From: Lewinella sp. 4G2
GTDB lineage: Bacteria; Bacteroidota; Bacteroidia; Chitinophagales; Saprospiraceae
Reading direction: 5' to 3'
NCBI RefSeq assembly: GCF_001625015.1
Contig: NZ_LVWJ02000011.1
Span: 334,649 to 398,648 of the forward strand
DNA length: 64,000 bases
The position numbers and the translations under genes were made by a program. This document shows, in pieces, positions 7,193 to 16,968 of this stretch (the first letter of the stretch is position 1; every line of letters starts with the position of its first letter). The notes under the pieces were generated by a model. It did no database searches, had not been told where the DNA came from, and saw only the letters and a program-made list of their open reading frames with translations.

Positions 7193-9283
7193 CTAATACC
7201 CCCCAAAGTAACGCCGCATAAACCACTCCGCCGCGTAAAGCGTCAGCAGCACGAAGAAGATCCATTTGAGGTGGATGACGGAGCGGGTATTAATCGTCTC
7301 CAGCAAGACGGGTTTAACGGTGCCGGCGGCTTCCAACCGGGCGGGCAATTCGGCCAACTGGTTCGGGAAAAGCAGATCGCCACCGTAGCGGGCGGAGAGT
7401 TGGCGGAGTAGATCGTGGTCCGCTTCCAGGGCAAAGCGTTCAACTTCTACGGCCTGGACGCTGAAGCGGCCATTGTAGGTTAAATCCTCACCGCCGGCGT
7501 TGGTGCGGGCACGGAAGCGGTAATTCCCGACGGGTAAAATTCCCGCGTTAAGGGCGTAGGCGTTACTCGTACGGGTGAAGGTGTAGGGATACTCGCGGCC
7601 GTCTTCGCCGGTCACGGTAACGGTGGCTTCGGGGTCGTTGATGAGTTCGTAGTTGCTGTTGTACAATTCGGCGTCGAGCTGGACGGGCTCGTTTTCGTCA
7701 AAGATGTTCTCGGAAAGCACCACACGGAAGCGGCGCTTGTCATCCTGCACCGTCAGGTACTGGGTGAGTTGGCTGATGAGCTCATCGAATCGGTCGTGGT
7801 TACCCCCGTCCAGAAAATCAAACAGGCGCCATTGCCAGAGGCCGGAGCCGGCCAGTACGCCCGTCCGCACGCCCCGGCTTTCGCCGATCACGACGAGTGG
7901 GTAATCCGTATCAACGCTACCGATGCGCTGCCGCAGGAGCGGTGTTCCGCCCGGGTTTACGGTAAATTCCCCAAAGGCCGCGGTGAGGGGCGGGAAATTG
8001 GGGATCCCCCGCTTCAGTTCATCCGAAAGCGTAAATAAGTTGAAGCCAGAGGCCAGGCGCGCACTGACGTCGTTCCCCTTCGCGCCAGCTGTTCCTTTAA
8101 AACTGACGAGGTCCTGAGCACCATTAAAAGTATTGGATGGAACTTGCTCTCCCAGCACGAACAGCGTCGGCACCTTAGCCTGCGCCAATTGATCGAGGGT
8201 ACCCTTAATGGAGTTCTTGACCGACGGCAACTGGTGGAGGATCACCAAATCAAAGTCCGCCAGCCGACCACTGAATTTACCTGCGTAGCCAACGGCCACT
8301 TCGTTGTTCTGCCCCACGGCCAACGCCTGCTTGAAGGCCGTCAGATCCGGGTGGGGCGCGGCGGCCAGGATGAGGATCTTTTGTCGGGCGTCCAGGACGT
8401 CCACGAAAATATCCCGCCGGTTATTGGCCGTGCTGATCTCATCGGGAATCCCCGTCAGCGCAATCCGGTAACGTTGAACGCCCGGCTTATCGGCGGTAAG
8501 GATAACTTCCTTCGTCGTGAAGAAATCGTTCCCCTGGATGGGGATGTTTTCGGTGTGCAGGATCTTCCCCCCATCTCCGACGCTGCTGACGGTGAGCTTG
8601 GTACTGGAACCAGCCGCACTACGGGCCGCCACGTCGATTTGAATGGAAAACCGATCGTCGAGGTAAGCAATTTTATTGTGGAAGACACGGCGAACGAGCA
8701 AATCCCGCCGCACGGTCGTATCCCCCAACCCGACGGTGTAGACGGGAGCTTGCAGTTGGAGGTCGCGGTAGGCGGGGTTCGTCCCTTCGTTGTAGATGCC
8801 ATCCGTAGCCAGGACGACGGCGCCCAGATTCTGGGTACCGTAAACGTCGCTAATCTCGGTCATGACGGCGTCCAGGTTGGTCCGTTTGTCGGTGAATTGC
8901 AGCCCACCATCGGTACGGACGTTCTGGCCGAAGGTGTATTCCACTACCTGGTATTTCTCGGCGAGGGAATTGCGGAGCGCATTCCACTGCTCGCGGTAGG
9001 CCGTGGTGTCGACCTCCATACCGATGGATTCGGATACGTCCTGGGCCAGGACGACGACGGGCTCCTGCTGGTCCTGATCCACGTAGCGCAGCAGGGGCGA
9101 GAGCAACAGGGCGGCCAGTAAGCTGTAGCCCAGCCAGCGGAGGATTCCCATCCCCCATACCAGGCCACGCGGCTGCTCGCGGAATTGCTGCTCCCGAAAG
9201 TACAGAACGAGGGCAACGACGAGCCCCGCAACGGCGCACAGCAACAGGAACCAGGCGGGGTATTCGAAGGAAAGGTTATCCAT
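7193..9283 (-). CDS. Membrane-anchored von Willebrand factor A domain protein
   Basis: The 696-residue protein starts with two membrane segments (about residues 9-28 and 44-65). A vWA-like domain follows, with a complete MIDAS motif DVSES at residues 82-86 and a later VLATDGIYNEG. A long extracytoplasmic beta-rich part comes next, and a final membrane helix near the C-terminus (WIFFVLLTLYAAEWFMRRYF). This is the layout of large Bacteroidota vWA membrane proteins that resemble BatA-type proteins with a class-I-glutamine-amidotransferase-like central region (ILAAAPHPDLTAFKQAL). Ligand and role are unknown. No MoxR ATPase or other Bat genes lie beside it. The gene is monocistronic here. Confidence 0.8.
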   Translation of the reverse strand: MDNLSFEYPAWFLLLCAVAGLVVALVLYFREQQFREQPRGLVWGMGILRWLGYSLLAALLLSPLLRYVDQDQQEPVVVLAQDVSESIGMEVDTTAYREQWNALRNSLAEKYQVVEYTFGQNVRTDGGLQFTDKRTNLDAVMTEISDVYGTQNLGAVVLATDGIYNEGTNPAYRDLQLQAPVYTVGLGDTTVRRDLLVRRVFHNKIAYLDDRFSIQIDVAARSAAGSSTKLTVSSVGDGGKILHTENIPIQGNDFFTTKEVILTADKPGVQRYRIALTGIPDEISTANNRRDIFVDVLDARQKILILAAAPHPDLTAFKQALAVGQNNEVAVGYAGKFSGRLADFDLVILHQLPSVKNSIKGTLDQLAQAKVPTLFVLGEQVPSNTFNGAQDLVSFKGTAGAKGNDVSARLASGFNLFTLSDELKRGIPNFPPLTAAFGEFTVNPGGTPLLRQRIGSVDTDYPLVVIGESRGVRTGVLAGSGLWQWRLFDFLDGGNHDRFDELISQLTQYLTVQDDKRRFRVVLSENIFDENEPVQLDAELYNSNYELINDPEATVTVTGEDGREYPYTFTRTSNAYALNAGILPVGNYRFRARTNAGGEDLTYNGRFSVQAVEVERFALEADHDLLRQLSARYGGDLLFPNQLAELPARLEAAGTVKPVLLETINTRSVIHLKWIFFVLLTLYAAEWFMRRYFGGY

Positions 9284-9543
9284 TTATAACGTTGGTTGGC
9301 GGGGCAGCAAACGGCTACTCCACCGGATAGTCAAAAGTGTCCGGGCCGGCGAGCGCGCGATGATCTTTTGCGCACGGCTGGGCCCTACGCAATATTACGA
9401 TGGGCAAGTCCTTCGTAGTATGAATACCCACTTAAAGGTGGGCCGTGACCGGGAACTTCGTCACCCGGAATCCCCGAATACCTCCAGCTGCGCAGATGTG
9501 GCCTCTGCACGAGTACTGACCAACACCCAAATCAAGGAGATGA

Positions 9544-10233
9544 TTACTTGCCCGAGCTGAACTTGTACCCCACGCCCCGAACACTCAAAAAGTGCTTGGG
9601 CGACTTGGGTTCCGCTTCGAAGTACTTCCGGAAAGAGAGGATAAAATTGTCGATCGTCCGGGTGCTCGGGTAAACGTCGTAACCCCACACGGACTGGAGA
9701 ATTTGCTGGCGGCTGACGACTTCGCCCTCCCGGTCGGTCAGGAGCTTGAGCAGCATGGCTTCCTTTTTGGTGAGGGTAAAATCTCCCTGGTTACCCGTCG
9801 CTTCGTAGGTGGCGAAGTTGACCTTGTTGTTGCCAAATTCAAAGAGGTCGGGCTTGACGAGGGGGCTCTTGCTCGTCCGTTCGATGAGGCGGCGAACGCG
9901 GAGGTGGAGTTCCTCAAACACGAAAGGCTTGGTGAGGTAATCGTCGGCACCCTTTTTGAGGCCTTCGATCCGGTCCTGGGCCTGGTCTTTAGCCGTGAGG
10001 AAGATGATGGGTGTTTCCCGATCGCTGAGGCGTATCTGTTCGACGACCTGGAAGCCGTTGACTTCAGGGAGCATTACGTCCACCACCATCACATCGAAGT
10101 GCTGCTCGGCGGCGTGCTTAAGGGCAGTCCGGCCGTCGGCGGCGGTGACGACCTCGTAGTCTTCCATCTCGAAGTTGAGTTTTACGGTTTCGCGGATGTT
10201 TTCTTCGTCTTCAACGAGCAGAATTCTAAGCAT
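9544..10233 (-). CDS. OmpR/PhoB-type response regulator
   Basis: The 229-residue protein has a receiver domain (about 1-118) with acidic pocket E8-D9, phospho-acceptor Asp 52 in VVDVMLPEVNG, Thr 80 and Lys 102 in YLTKPF. A winged-helix DNA-binding domain follows (about 135-228), with LTKKEAMLLKLL, VVSRQQILQSVWG, TRTIDNFILSFRKYF and the wing VRGVGYKF. All phosphorylation residues are intact. No histidine kinase is adjacent in the window, so it is an orphan by position or its partner lies elsewhere. It is divergent from the methyltransferase gene across 203 bp. The 260 bp on its other side holds no gene that I can support. Confidence 0.93.
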   Translation of the reverse strand: MLRILLVEDEENIRETVKLNFEMEDYEVVTAADGRTALKHAAEQHFDVMVVDVMLPEVNGFQVVEQIRLSDRETPIIFLTAKDQAQDRIEGLKKGADDYLTKPFVFEELHLRVRRLIERTSKSPLVKPDLFEFGNNKVNFATYEATGNQGDFTLTKKEAMLLKLLTDREGEVVSRQQILQSVWGYDVYPSTRTIDNFILSFRKYFEAEPKSPKHFLSVRGVGYKFSSGK

Positions 10234-10436
10234 TGATTACCTGTTGGGTTACCTCGGAGTACGCACGGAAGGCTGGCCTGGTTGCGACGGGAAGGCTAAT
10301 GTGACCTAAACGTGGCTTTATCAATGAAGCAAGCGCCTTGTTAGGCTATTGAACTACCGTTTTGGGGTGTCAACCGTTCTACCCGGGCCGGGCTTCGTAT
10401 TTATTGTACCTTGTCCTTCTATCCACCTACTTAAGC

Positions 10437-10982
10437 ATGGCACAAAACTGGTTCTTTCTCCGTACGGCCCTGAAAGATTTTCGCTCCACCGGGGCGATTG
10501 CCAGCTCCAGCAAAGCGCTCGTTAAAAAGCTCGTGGCGCCGCTGCCGACTGACCGCCCCCTGCGGATCGTCGAGCTCGGCCCGGGCAACGGGTGCGTGAC
10601 GGAAGCCATCCTCGGCCGCGTCCACGCCGACAGTGAGGTGACGGCTTTCGAGATCAACCCCACCTTCGTGGAAGAACTACGGGGCATCCAGGATCGCCGG
10701 CTAACGGTCCGTCCGGTTGGAGCGGAACAGTTGCTACAGTTCTATGCGGAAGGCAGCGTGGACTACGTCATTTCTAGCCTACCCCTCTCGATGATCCCCA
10801 AGGAGATCAAATCCGAGATCCTCCGTCAATCCCAATTGGTCCTGGCGGAGCGGGGGCAATTCATCCAGTACCAGTATGCGTTGCAGGACCGGTCCTTACT
10901 CAAGCGTTACTTCGGGAAGGTGACGACGAGTTTCACGATGGCCAATTTGCCGCCGGCCTTCATCTATTGTTGCTTCGGTTAG
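10437..10982 (+). CDS. Small SAM-dependent methyltransferase (phospholipid N-methyltransferase-like)
   Basis: The 181-residue Rossmann-fold methyltransferase has motif I VELGPGNGCVTEAIL at about residues 45-59, an acidic strand-2 end FEINPTF, and VDYVISSLPLSMIP where the motif IV residues lie. The N-terminal AQNWFFLRTALKDFRSTGAIASSSKAL closely resembles small rRNA-adenine-dimethylase-like phospholipid N-methyltransferases, so lipid headgroup methylation is the best guess. An alternative substrate is possible. The frame is open further upstream, but ATG 10437 gives the family-like N-terminus. It converges on the gene at 11005. Confidence 0.75.
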   Translation: MAQNWFFLRTALKDFRSTGAIASSSKALVKKLVAPLPTDRPLRIVELGPGNGCVTEAILGRVHADSEVTAFEINPTFVEELRGIQDRRLTVRPVGAEQLLQFYAEGSVDYVISSLPLSMIPKEIKSEILRQSQLVLAERGQFIQYQYALQDRSLLKRYFGKVTTSFTMANLPPAFIYCCFG

Positions 10983-11004
10983 CCCGGGCCACAATTCCCC
11001 TACC

Positions 11005-12258
11005 CTACTTTTTGTATTTGGCCTTCAGCTGAAAGCCGGGCCACTGCACTTCCATTCCGTGGACCATCCCGCCGTGCACCAGCGGGGTGAGGCCGGTGGA
11101 GATGATGTTCTCCCCTTCGTTGAGGTACTTGAGTTCCAGCCCGTCGAAGACCGGCGAGTGGGTGGCGAAGACGTAGCAATCCTCGTTCGTATTCCAGATG
11201 ATGTGGCCATTCAGGTAGACGCCGTTGGCGTAGCAGGGAGACCAGCTTACCCAATTGAGTTGGAGGGCGATGGCGTCTTCCGGGTTGTCGTTTACCGTCA
11301 CGTTTTGTTCGAATTCTCCCGAGCGCGTAACCCAGTTGCGGGGAGCGGGGCCGGAGGAGTGGGCGACGACGCGGTAGGGGCGGTCAGCCAAACGGAGTCC
11401 CTCCCGTACCTCAGATACCCGGTACTTCCCGTCTGCACCGAGCACTCTTGCCTGGACGCCGAAGGACTCCTGATCGGGTAACCATTCCGTATCCCACTTT
11501 ACGGAGAAGTCATCGTCCGGGTTTGTCGAATATCCCAAGGTGTGGTGGGCTTGTCCCCGATGCGTTTGCCAGTGCTTGCGGTCCTGAATACCGCGGCCGG
11601 ACCAGTCTACTTCGCGACCCACCAGGATGTAGTCGGCCGCCTTCCCCATTTCCTGGGCACCTGCGGCAGCGCCCGCAATGGATAAGTAGCTGAGCGCGGG
11701 TACGGAGGCCGGGATGGGAGCGAGTTGCGGGCCCGGCTCGTCAGCATAGTAGATGCGGAAAGTGAGGCCGTAAAAGACGTTTTGTGGCCAGCCCCAGCGT
11801 TGGGCGGTATCGAGTGACATGGCGAAACGGATGCCCTGTCCGTCGGTCAACTGGTCGAGGGGGATGGGCACGGTGCGGTTCGTGTGGTACATGTATTCCG
11901 TCTGTGGCGCAGGGATGTAATCGGGCTCGGGAACGGGGATGGGCGCGTGGCCGTTGATGGAGATGCGCAGGTCTCGGCTATCTTCGTGGCTCTGGACTTT
12001 TTCCAGGCAAACCTCGGCCCGGGTTGCTCCTCGCATATCGATCGCTGCAGGCATGAGAAGTTGGTTGCCGTCGCGCAATTCGGGCGCAATTTTTTCCGGT
12101 TGGGCAGCGTACCCGTAGCGGCCACCGACGCGCAGGAAGGCTTCCCCGCCGGCGGGCATCACCCAGGTATATTCGCGGTAAACGGAATTGGGCGACCACT
12201 GGGCGGCGAGAAAAGTAGGAAAGATGAGCAGCCCCAGGAAGTACAGAAATCTATGCAT
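11005..12258 (-). CDS. Secreted protein of unknown function
   Basis: The 417-residue protein has a clear signal peptide (FLYFLGLLIFPTFLAAQW, cleavage near residue 19). The mature part contains jelly-roll-like stretches such as AEVCLEKVQSHEDSRDLRISINGHAPIPVPEPD, followed by IPVPEPDYIPAPQ, and is rich in Trp and Tyr. That would suit an extracellular carbohydrate- or surface-associated protein. I do not recognise a family, and no sorting domain is seen at the C-terminus. One internal segment, SIAGAAAGAQEMG, is encoded by a copy of the 18-mer repeat (11657-11674). It is transcribed divergently from the lipoprotein gene at 12341. Confidence 0.65.
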   Translation of the reverse strand: MHRFLYFLGLLIFPTFLAAQWSPNSVYREYTWVMPAGGEAFLRVGGRYGYAAQPEKIAPELRDGNQLLMPAAIDMRGATRAEVCLEKVQSHEDSRDLRISINGHAPIPVPEPDYIPAPQTEYMYHTNRTVPIPLDQLTDGQGIRFAMSLDTAQRWGWPQNVFYGLTFRIYYADEPGPQLAPIPASVPALSYLSIAGAAAGAQEMGKAADYILVGREVDWSGRGIQDRKHWQTHRGQAHHTLGYSTNPDDDFSVKWDTEWLPDQESFGVQARVLGADGKYRVSEVREGLRLADRPYRVVAHSSGPAPRNWVTRSGEFEQNVTVNDNPEDAIALQLNWVSWSPCYANGVYLNGHIIWNTNEDCYVFATHSPVFDGLELKYLNEGENIISTGLTPLVHGGMVHGMEVQWPGFQLKAKYKK

Positions 12259-12298
12259 GGCTCCAAGATATTACGCAAAACCCTGGTTTAGTTTATCG

Positions 12299-12331
12299 TT
12301 GCATCCCACAATTGTGTCTCCTTTATTTTTG
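12299..12331 (+). promoter_or_regulatory. Possible promoter of the lipoprotein gene
   Basis: A TTG at 12299-12301 and TATTTTTG at 12324-12331, separated by 22 bp, fit the Bacteroidota -33/-7 pattern (TTTG and TAnnTTTG). Transcription would start within a few bases of the ATG at 12341, so the message would be almost leaderless. Confidence 0.4.
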
Positions 12332-12340
12332 CTGAATACT

Positions 12341-13339
12341 ATGTACCGCATTCTACCCTTTTTTGTCGTGTTGCTATTTTCTGCTTGCTCGACGTCCGAG
12401 CCGGACACCGGTATTTATTACTGGAAATCCACGTGGGAATTAGATGAGGCGGAGCAGCAAAAAATTCAGCAGCACGGCTTGGACCGCGTTTATCTGCGAT
12501 TATTTGACCTAGACACAAAAGGTACAAATTTCGAGGATCGCGGTCGCATTCTGTTACCAGACAATCCAGACTTTTCGGAGGGGTTAACCTACGTCCCGGT
12601 AATATTCATCGTAAATCGCATTTGGAAAAATGGACAGGCGCCGGAATCCGTAGCCAGAGCCTTACTGGCGCGGTTGGATTATTATTTAAATAAATATCCC
12701 ACGCTCCGAAATTCGGACGAGCTACAAATTGATTGCGACTGGACGGCGCTGACCCGGGATGCCTACTTCGGGATGCTGAGCGAAGTAAAGCGGCAAAGAC
12801 CGGGCCTCGACCTGAGTGTGACCATCCGCCTCCACCAGTACCGCGAACGAACGGACAACGGCGTACCCCCCGCCGACCGCGGCCTCCTCATGTGCTACAA
12901 CCTCGCCGCAGCCAACAAATGGGAAACCCGGGACGCCATTTACGACGAGGACCTCCTCCGTGGCTACCTAAAAGCCGACCTCTACCCCCTCCCGCTTGAC
13001 GTTGCCCTCCCCCTCTTCCGCTGGGGCGCCGCCTTCCGTGGCCGGAAATTCCTGGGGCTAACGGACCACCCCGAGATGATTGACGCCAACCTTTTTGTGA
13101 CGGAGGAAGACGGACAATTTGCCGTCAAAGGGAAAAGATATACCGTCCAACGTGACACCCTGGTGAATGGCCACTTCCTCCGCCCGGGCGACGTTATCCG
13201 AGGCGACGGGATCGTAAATACCGAAGTACTTTCCGCCGCGCGGGAGTTGTTGGTTGAAAAGACGAACCCGCGGTACCTGCTGTACTTTGATTGGCAGGAA
13301 GGGGTGCTGGAACGCTTGCCTACTAAAGCAGCGGATTAA
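12341..13339 (+). CDS. Lipoprotein of unknown function
   Basis: The 332-residue protein begins with a lipoprotein signal (ILPFFVVLLFSAC, lipobox Cys 16), so it should be membrane-anchored outside the cytoplasm. The mature region begins YYWKSTWELDEAEQQKIQQHGLDRVYLRLFDLD. It continues with LQIDCDWTALTRDAYFGMLSEVKR, with a barrel-like alternation of strands and helices reminiscent of glycoside-hydrolase TIM barrels; this is impression only. ATG 12341 was chosen over the longer open frame because it gives the lipoprotein signal and follows a promoter-like box. It is followed after 77 bp by a co-directional large secreted protein and may act with it. Confidence 0.75.
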   Translation: MYRILPFFVVLLFSACSTSEPDTGIYYWKSTWELDEAEQQKIQQHGLDRVYLRLFDLDTKGTNFEDRGRILLPDNPDFSEGLTYVPVIFIVNRIWKNGQAPESVARALLARLDYYLNKYPTLRNSDELQIDCDWTALTRDAYFGMLSEVKRQRPGLDLSVTIRLHQYRERTDNGVPPADRGLLMCYNLAAANKWETRDAIYDEDLLRGYLKADLYPLPLDVALPLFRWGAAFRGRKFLGLTDHPEMIDANLFVTEEDGQFAVKGKRYTVQRDTLVNGHFLRPGDVIRGDGIVNTEVLSAARELLVEKTNPRYLLYFDWQEGVLERLPTKAAD

Positions 13340-13416
13340 AATCGAGATTAAGCATGGGCTAAATAGCAGCACCGGCTATGACTAGGTTACTTTTACCTGA
13401 CTTCGAAAATCGCCCC

Positions 13417-15822
13417 ATGAAAATGCTCCGTCTTCTTTCCATTGTATCACTGTTTCTCTGTTATGGCCACATAAACGCCTGCGGATTTTCCATCCTGGGC
13501 GATGAATACCGCGTAGCCCTCTTCAACCCCTACTTGATTGGGCAGGAATACGAACTATTCTTCTACTCTTCAGAAAAATTCCACCCCGGCACCAACGCTA
13601 CGGCCGGCAGGGACCGGATGCGCAACGGAGAACAATGGGCCCAGGAACTCGGCGGCGGCGTGACGGCGGAACAGGTCCTTCAACTCGTGTACGATACCGG
13701 ACTGGACGACTGGCAAAAACTAAAGGCTGGTAAAAAGAACCTTACCCACAAGACCAACCCCGGCTGGGAACGCTTCCGCCAGCGACCGGCTTTGGTGGAC
13801 TACCTCCTCTACGCCAAGGCCTACGAAAAACCTTCTGACGTTGGTACCTACTGGTGGATGGATGAGGACGAGGCGGACGACCAACAAAAAAGCGATGCAG
13901 AGCTCGCCCTCACCGCGGAGACCGCTTACGCCGACGCTGAAACTGGATCCTTCCTGCAGGAACGCTGGGCCTACCAACTACTCGTCCAGGCCTACTACGC
14001 GGACGACCTGCCTGCGGCGGACCGGCTCTTCACCCAACACTTCGAGGGGAACGACGAGAGCGTGCTGGCCGACTGGGCCCGCTACCACATGGCGGGGTTT
14101 TACAAGGACGACGTAAGACGCACCATCATGCTGGCCAACGCCTTCCGCGAAGTTCCGGAAAAGGCGCACGCGGTATTCACGCGTACCGCCAACGAATTTA
14201 ATGTCCTGGATTATCTGGACCAGGCGAGTAACGATTACGAACGGTCCAACCTCTACGCCCTGGCAGCAGCGAAACGGCCGGACCGCGCCCTGGATCTACT
14301 TAAAGAAGCGTACCGCTATGACCCTACCAATCCGGTCCTGGACCTCCTAATGACGCGGGAGATCAACAAGCTGGAAGACTGGCTGATGAGCTTTCGGCTA
14401 ACCAATATGGCACCCGCCGTACACGCTGGTTACTTCGGCCCGGAGCAAGATTTCAGCTACCGGGATCTTTACCCTGAACTCGGGGATCGGGCCACGGCCT
14501 TCCGGGAAAAGAATTACCGCCGCGACCGGGCCTACCTGAAAGAAGTACGCGCCTTCGCCAAGCAATTCACCTCCCCCACCCCGGACATGACCGTCCTGTA
14601 CCGCGCCCATCTGGCCTTCCTGGATGAAGATTACGATGCGGCCATCACCCTGCTGCCCGCCGCCGCGGAGGTCAACCCCAAATACGCGCTTCAGGGGGAC
14701 ATCATTTATTACTTGGCGGCAATCCAACGGCCCGGCAACGACCTGCAGGAGTTGAAGGAACTCGTCAGCAACCGCCTCCCTGAACTTGAGGAAGCCCTCG
14801 CACCACCACCAGGGACGGAGGAACGGGCGCGGTATGATTCCGGAGATTATTACTACGGAGAAAACCAGGAAGAAGGCAACCGTTCCTCCGCCTTATCCCG
14901 GGCCACTTCGCTGCGGTGTGAGGCCCTGAAGGATACCGTTTCCGCCTACTTCATGAGCGTGCGATCATTGCCCTACATCAATGGTTACGGGTATTCCAGT
15001 AAGTACTATTCCTACATCGATTACCTGGACCGCGACCTTAGTTACCAGGTCTACGATGGCATCATCGCAACGATTAGTCGTGCCCCAAAAGATCGCTTTG
15101 AACGGATGCTAGCCAAGAAGGGGTTTGTCGACGTTAACGCCGTCCGCGACGTCGCCGGCACCTCCGCCCTCCGCCGCCGGGACGTGGCGAAGGCACTGGA
15201 GTACATCTCACCGATTGGAAACAAATGGTACGCGGAGACCTATGCGTTTAGCGATTACCTCCAGCAGTCCGTCTTCACCCGCCCCTTCGAAACCACTGCT
15301 CCCTTCCCCGGCAAAGCGGCCACGCTGCGGAAATTACTGGACCTGGAACAGGCGACTCAACAGACGGGCGAAGCCGGAGCTGCCGCCTGCTACGAACTCG
15401 CCAACGCCTGGTACAATATGAGTTACTACGGTGAATCCTGGATGATGCTCAGCTACGGCTGGTCGGGCTACCTCGAGCCCGGCTATCAAGCCTGGCCGTT
15501 CACCAACGGGCACATGGCCCTTCCGCACAATCGGGCGGATTACCGCGCCACCCAGTCCGGCGCTTACGTGCTTGGTTACCTGGATTGCGCCTACGATTTG
15601 TCCGACGAACCGGAGTTACTCGCTCAAATTGCTTACCTGCGTGGTATGGTGGACTGGCAGGTACCTCTTACCGCGAAAACCTCCAATTACACCTGGAGCA
15701 ACGACTACACGTTTACGGCGGATTCCATCTACCGGGTCGCATTCTCCCCCTTTATCCGCCAGTATCAAGGTACCGAATTTTACGACGTCGCAACGGGGCG
15801 GTGCAGTGCCCTGAGTTTCTGA
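13417..15822 (+). CDS. Large secreted protein of unknown function
   Basis: The 801-residue protein has a signal peptide (MLRLLSIVSLFLCYGHINA, cut before CGFS). The mature part is mainly helical with Tyr-, Asp- and Ala-rich stretches suggesting tetratricopeptide-like helical repeats (for example LLVQAYYADDLPAADRLF and RAHLAFLDEDYDAAITLLPAA). No catalytic motif is recognised. The stretch YDSGDYYYGENQEEGN is low-complexity. I took ATG 13417; an in-frame ATG at 13378 would spoil the signal peptide. It probably forms a unit with the preceding lipoprotein gene, and the two together look like a conserved but uncharacterised envelope pair. Confidence 0.75.
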   Translation: MKMLRLLSIVSLFLCYGHINACGFSILGDEYRVALFNPYLIGQEYELFFYSSEKFHPGTNATAGRDRMRNGEQWAQELGGGVTAEQVLQLVYDTGLDDWQKLKAGKKNLTHKTNPGWERFRQRPALVDYLLYAKAYEKPSDVGTYWWMDEDEADDQQKSDAELALTAETAYADAETGSFLQERWAYQLLVQAYYADDLPAADRLFTQHFEGNDESVLADWARYHMAGFYKDDVRRTIMLANAFREVPEKAHAVFTRTANEFNVLDYLDQASNDYERSNLYALAAAKRPDRALDLLKEAYRYDPTNPVLDLLMTREINKLEDWLMSFRLTNMAPAVHAGYFGPEQDFSYRDLYPELGDRATAFREKNYRRDRAYLKEVRAFAKQFTSPTPDMTVLYRAHLAFLDEDYDAAITLLPAAAEVNPKYALQGDIIYYLAAIQRPGNDLQELKELVSNRLPELEEALAPPPGTEERARYDSGDYYYGENQEEGNRSSALSRATSLRCEALKDTVSAYFMSVRSLPYINGYGYSSKYYSYIDYLDRDLSYQVYDGIIATISRAPKDRFERMLAKKGFVDVNAVRDVAGTSALRRRDVAKALEYISPIGNKWYAETYAFSDYLQQSVFTRPFETTAPFPGKAATLRKLLDLEQATQQTGEAGAAACYELANAWYNMSYYGESWMMLSYGWSGYLEPGYQAWPFTNGHMALPHNRADYRATQSGAYVLGYLDCAYDLSDEPELLAQIAYLRGMVDWQVPLTAKTSNYTWSNDYTFTADSIYRVAFSPFIRQYQGTEFYDVATGRCSALSF

Positions 15823-15927
15823 CCATTGCAATTCATTTGACGGTGCATCATCCGCAAGTTTACTGCGAACCTTTATGGGGCCTTTCCCCCTTTTAGAACT
15901 GAGCCTAAACCCACCAACCACAGCCAC

Positions 15928-16461
15928 ATGCGTTACCTATTTTTCTTTCTGCTCACCGCAGCTCTAGCGGCCTGTTCGTCGCCCGAACCCGTGAACACCA
16001 ACGACGCTACCAGCGGCCCGGCGGAAGAGATTTCGCTGCCGGCTCCCGGCATTTCCGAGCGGCCGGCCATCACTGGAGAGGCGGAGATTGATTTGACCGG
16101 CCTGGCAGAGTTTCCAACTCAGCTGCAGGGTTGTTCCTGTGCCCTTACGCTGGACGCGCCGGTGGATGATTTCGATAGCGACTACCTATTCGTATTCGGT
16201 TACGGCCGCGGCGATGGCGTCATCGGCATCGACGGGCAGGAGTTACAAGTCCGGTGGGACCGGCAGCCGCAGGACCTGGATTCTGATGTGGATGAAGATG
16301 TCTACGTCCACGAAGACGATACTTACCGCGTCGTGACTCGGCTTTACGAAGAAGGTGATACCGGTTTTGGGGGGACGATGTTTTCCGGCTCCGTCCGCGT
16401 CATTGTCAAAGCTACGGGTGCCTATAAGCAGGCTCGCATTACGGGGGATTGTAGCTGTTAG
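15928..16461 (+). CDS. Small lipoprotein of unknown function
   Basis: The 177-residue protein has a lipoprotein signal (YLFFFLLTAALAAC, lipobox Cys 16). A short acidic and Pro-rich linker follows, then a compact domain with paired cysteines at each end (GCSCAL and GDCSC) and many Asp residues (DSDVDEDVYVHEDD). The Cys pairs suggest disulfides and the acidic run might bind cations; both are inferences. I do not recognise a family. It lies 105 bp after the large secreted protein in the same direction and converges on the DUF4385 gene. Confidence 0.7.
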   Translation: MRYLFFFLLTAALAACSSPEPVNTNDATSGPAEEISLPAPGISERPAITGEAEIDLTGLAEFPTQLQGCSCALTLDAPVDDFDSDYLFVFGYGRGDGVIGIDGQELQVRWDRQPQDLDSDVDEDVYVHEDDTYRVVTRLYEEGDTGFGGTMFSGSVRVIVKATGAYKQARITGDCSC

Positions 16462-16476
16462 TGCAACTCTTTCGCT

Positions 16477-16968
16477 TTACCCATACCGCTCAATGAAGTC
16501 CGCTTTTTGTTTCAGGTAGCGTTCGTCGGCGACGGCGGCGTCCCACTTGGCTTTGAAGATGCGGGCGGCTTCGGCCTTTACCGGGTCTTCGGGCGTACGG
16601 GGTAGTTCGGGCCGGCCATGGGCGCCACTGACGCCCTTTTTGTCGTCGGGGACGGGCCCGTCATACTTCTTCCCGCCCTTATGGTTGGCGTAGCGGCGAG
16701 CGCGGGTGTAGCCCATCTGCAAGAATTTGCGGGCCATATCGGCACCGACGAATTCCCCCTTATCCAGGTATTCCTGAAACTGGGCCCAGATCTTTTCTGA
16801 TGATTTGGTGGCCGTTTCCGGGTCCTTGAATCGCCAGTTGGGTAGGATCTCCGACTTGTAGGGTTCGACCGTGAGCACGCCCTGTTCCCCACGCCCAATC
16901 GCGTAGAGTTCAGGGCGTTCCCGTAGGTCCAGTTGCTTGTAGTCTAAGCTGTAATCGAATTTCCTCAC
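16477..16968 (-). CDS. DUF4385 family protein
   Basis: The 163-residue protein matches the DUF4385 family in length and in the marks FDYSLDYKQLDLRERPELYAIGRGEQGVL, LPNWRFKDPETA, DMARKFLQMGYTRARRYANHKGGKKY and a C-terminal Trp-rich helix. The function is unknown. The protein is soluble and basic, without a signal peptide. Its start overlaps the stop of the DJ-1/PfpI gene by four bases, so the two are translationally coupled. That coupling hints at a shared role, perhaps in stress handling. Confidence 0.85.
   Translation of the reverse strand: MRKFDYSLDYKQLDLRERPELYAIGRGEQGVLTVEPYKSEILPNWRFKDPETATKSSEKIWAQFQEYLDKGEFVGADMARKFLQMGYTRARRYANHKGGKKYDGPVPDDKKGVSGAHGRPELPRTPEDPVKAEAARIFKAKWDAAVADERYLKQKADFIERYG

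Noticed and set aside
8144..9121. A 325-codon plus-strand frame over the vWA protein gene
   Set aside because: The minus strand has a complete MIDAS motif and membrane helices. The antisense frame has no recognisable feature.
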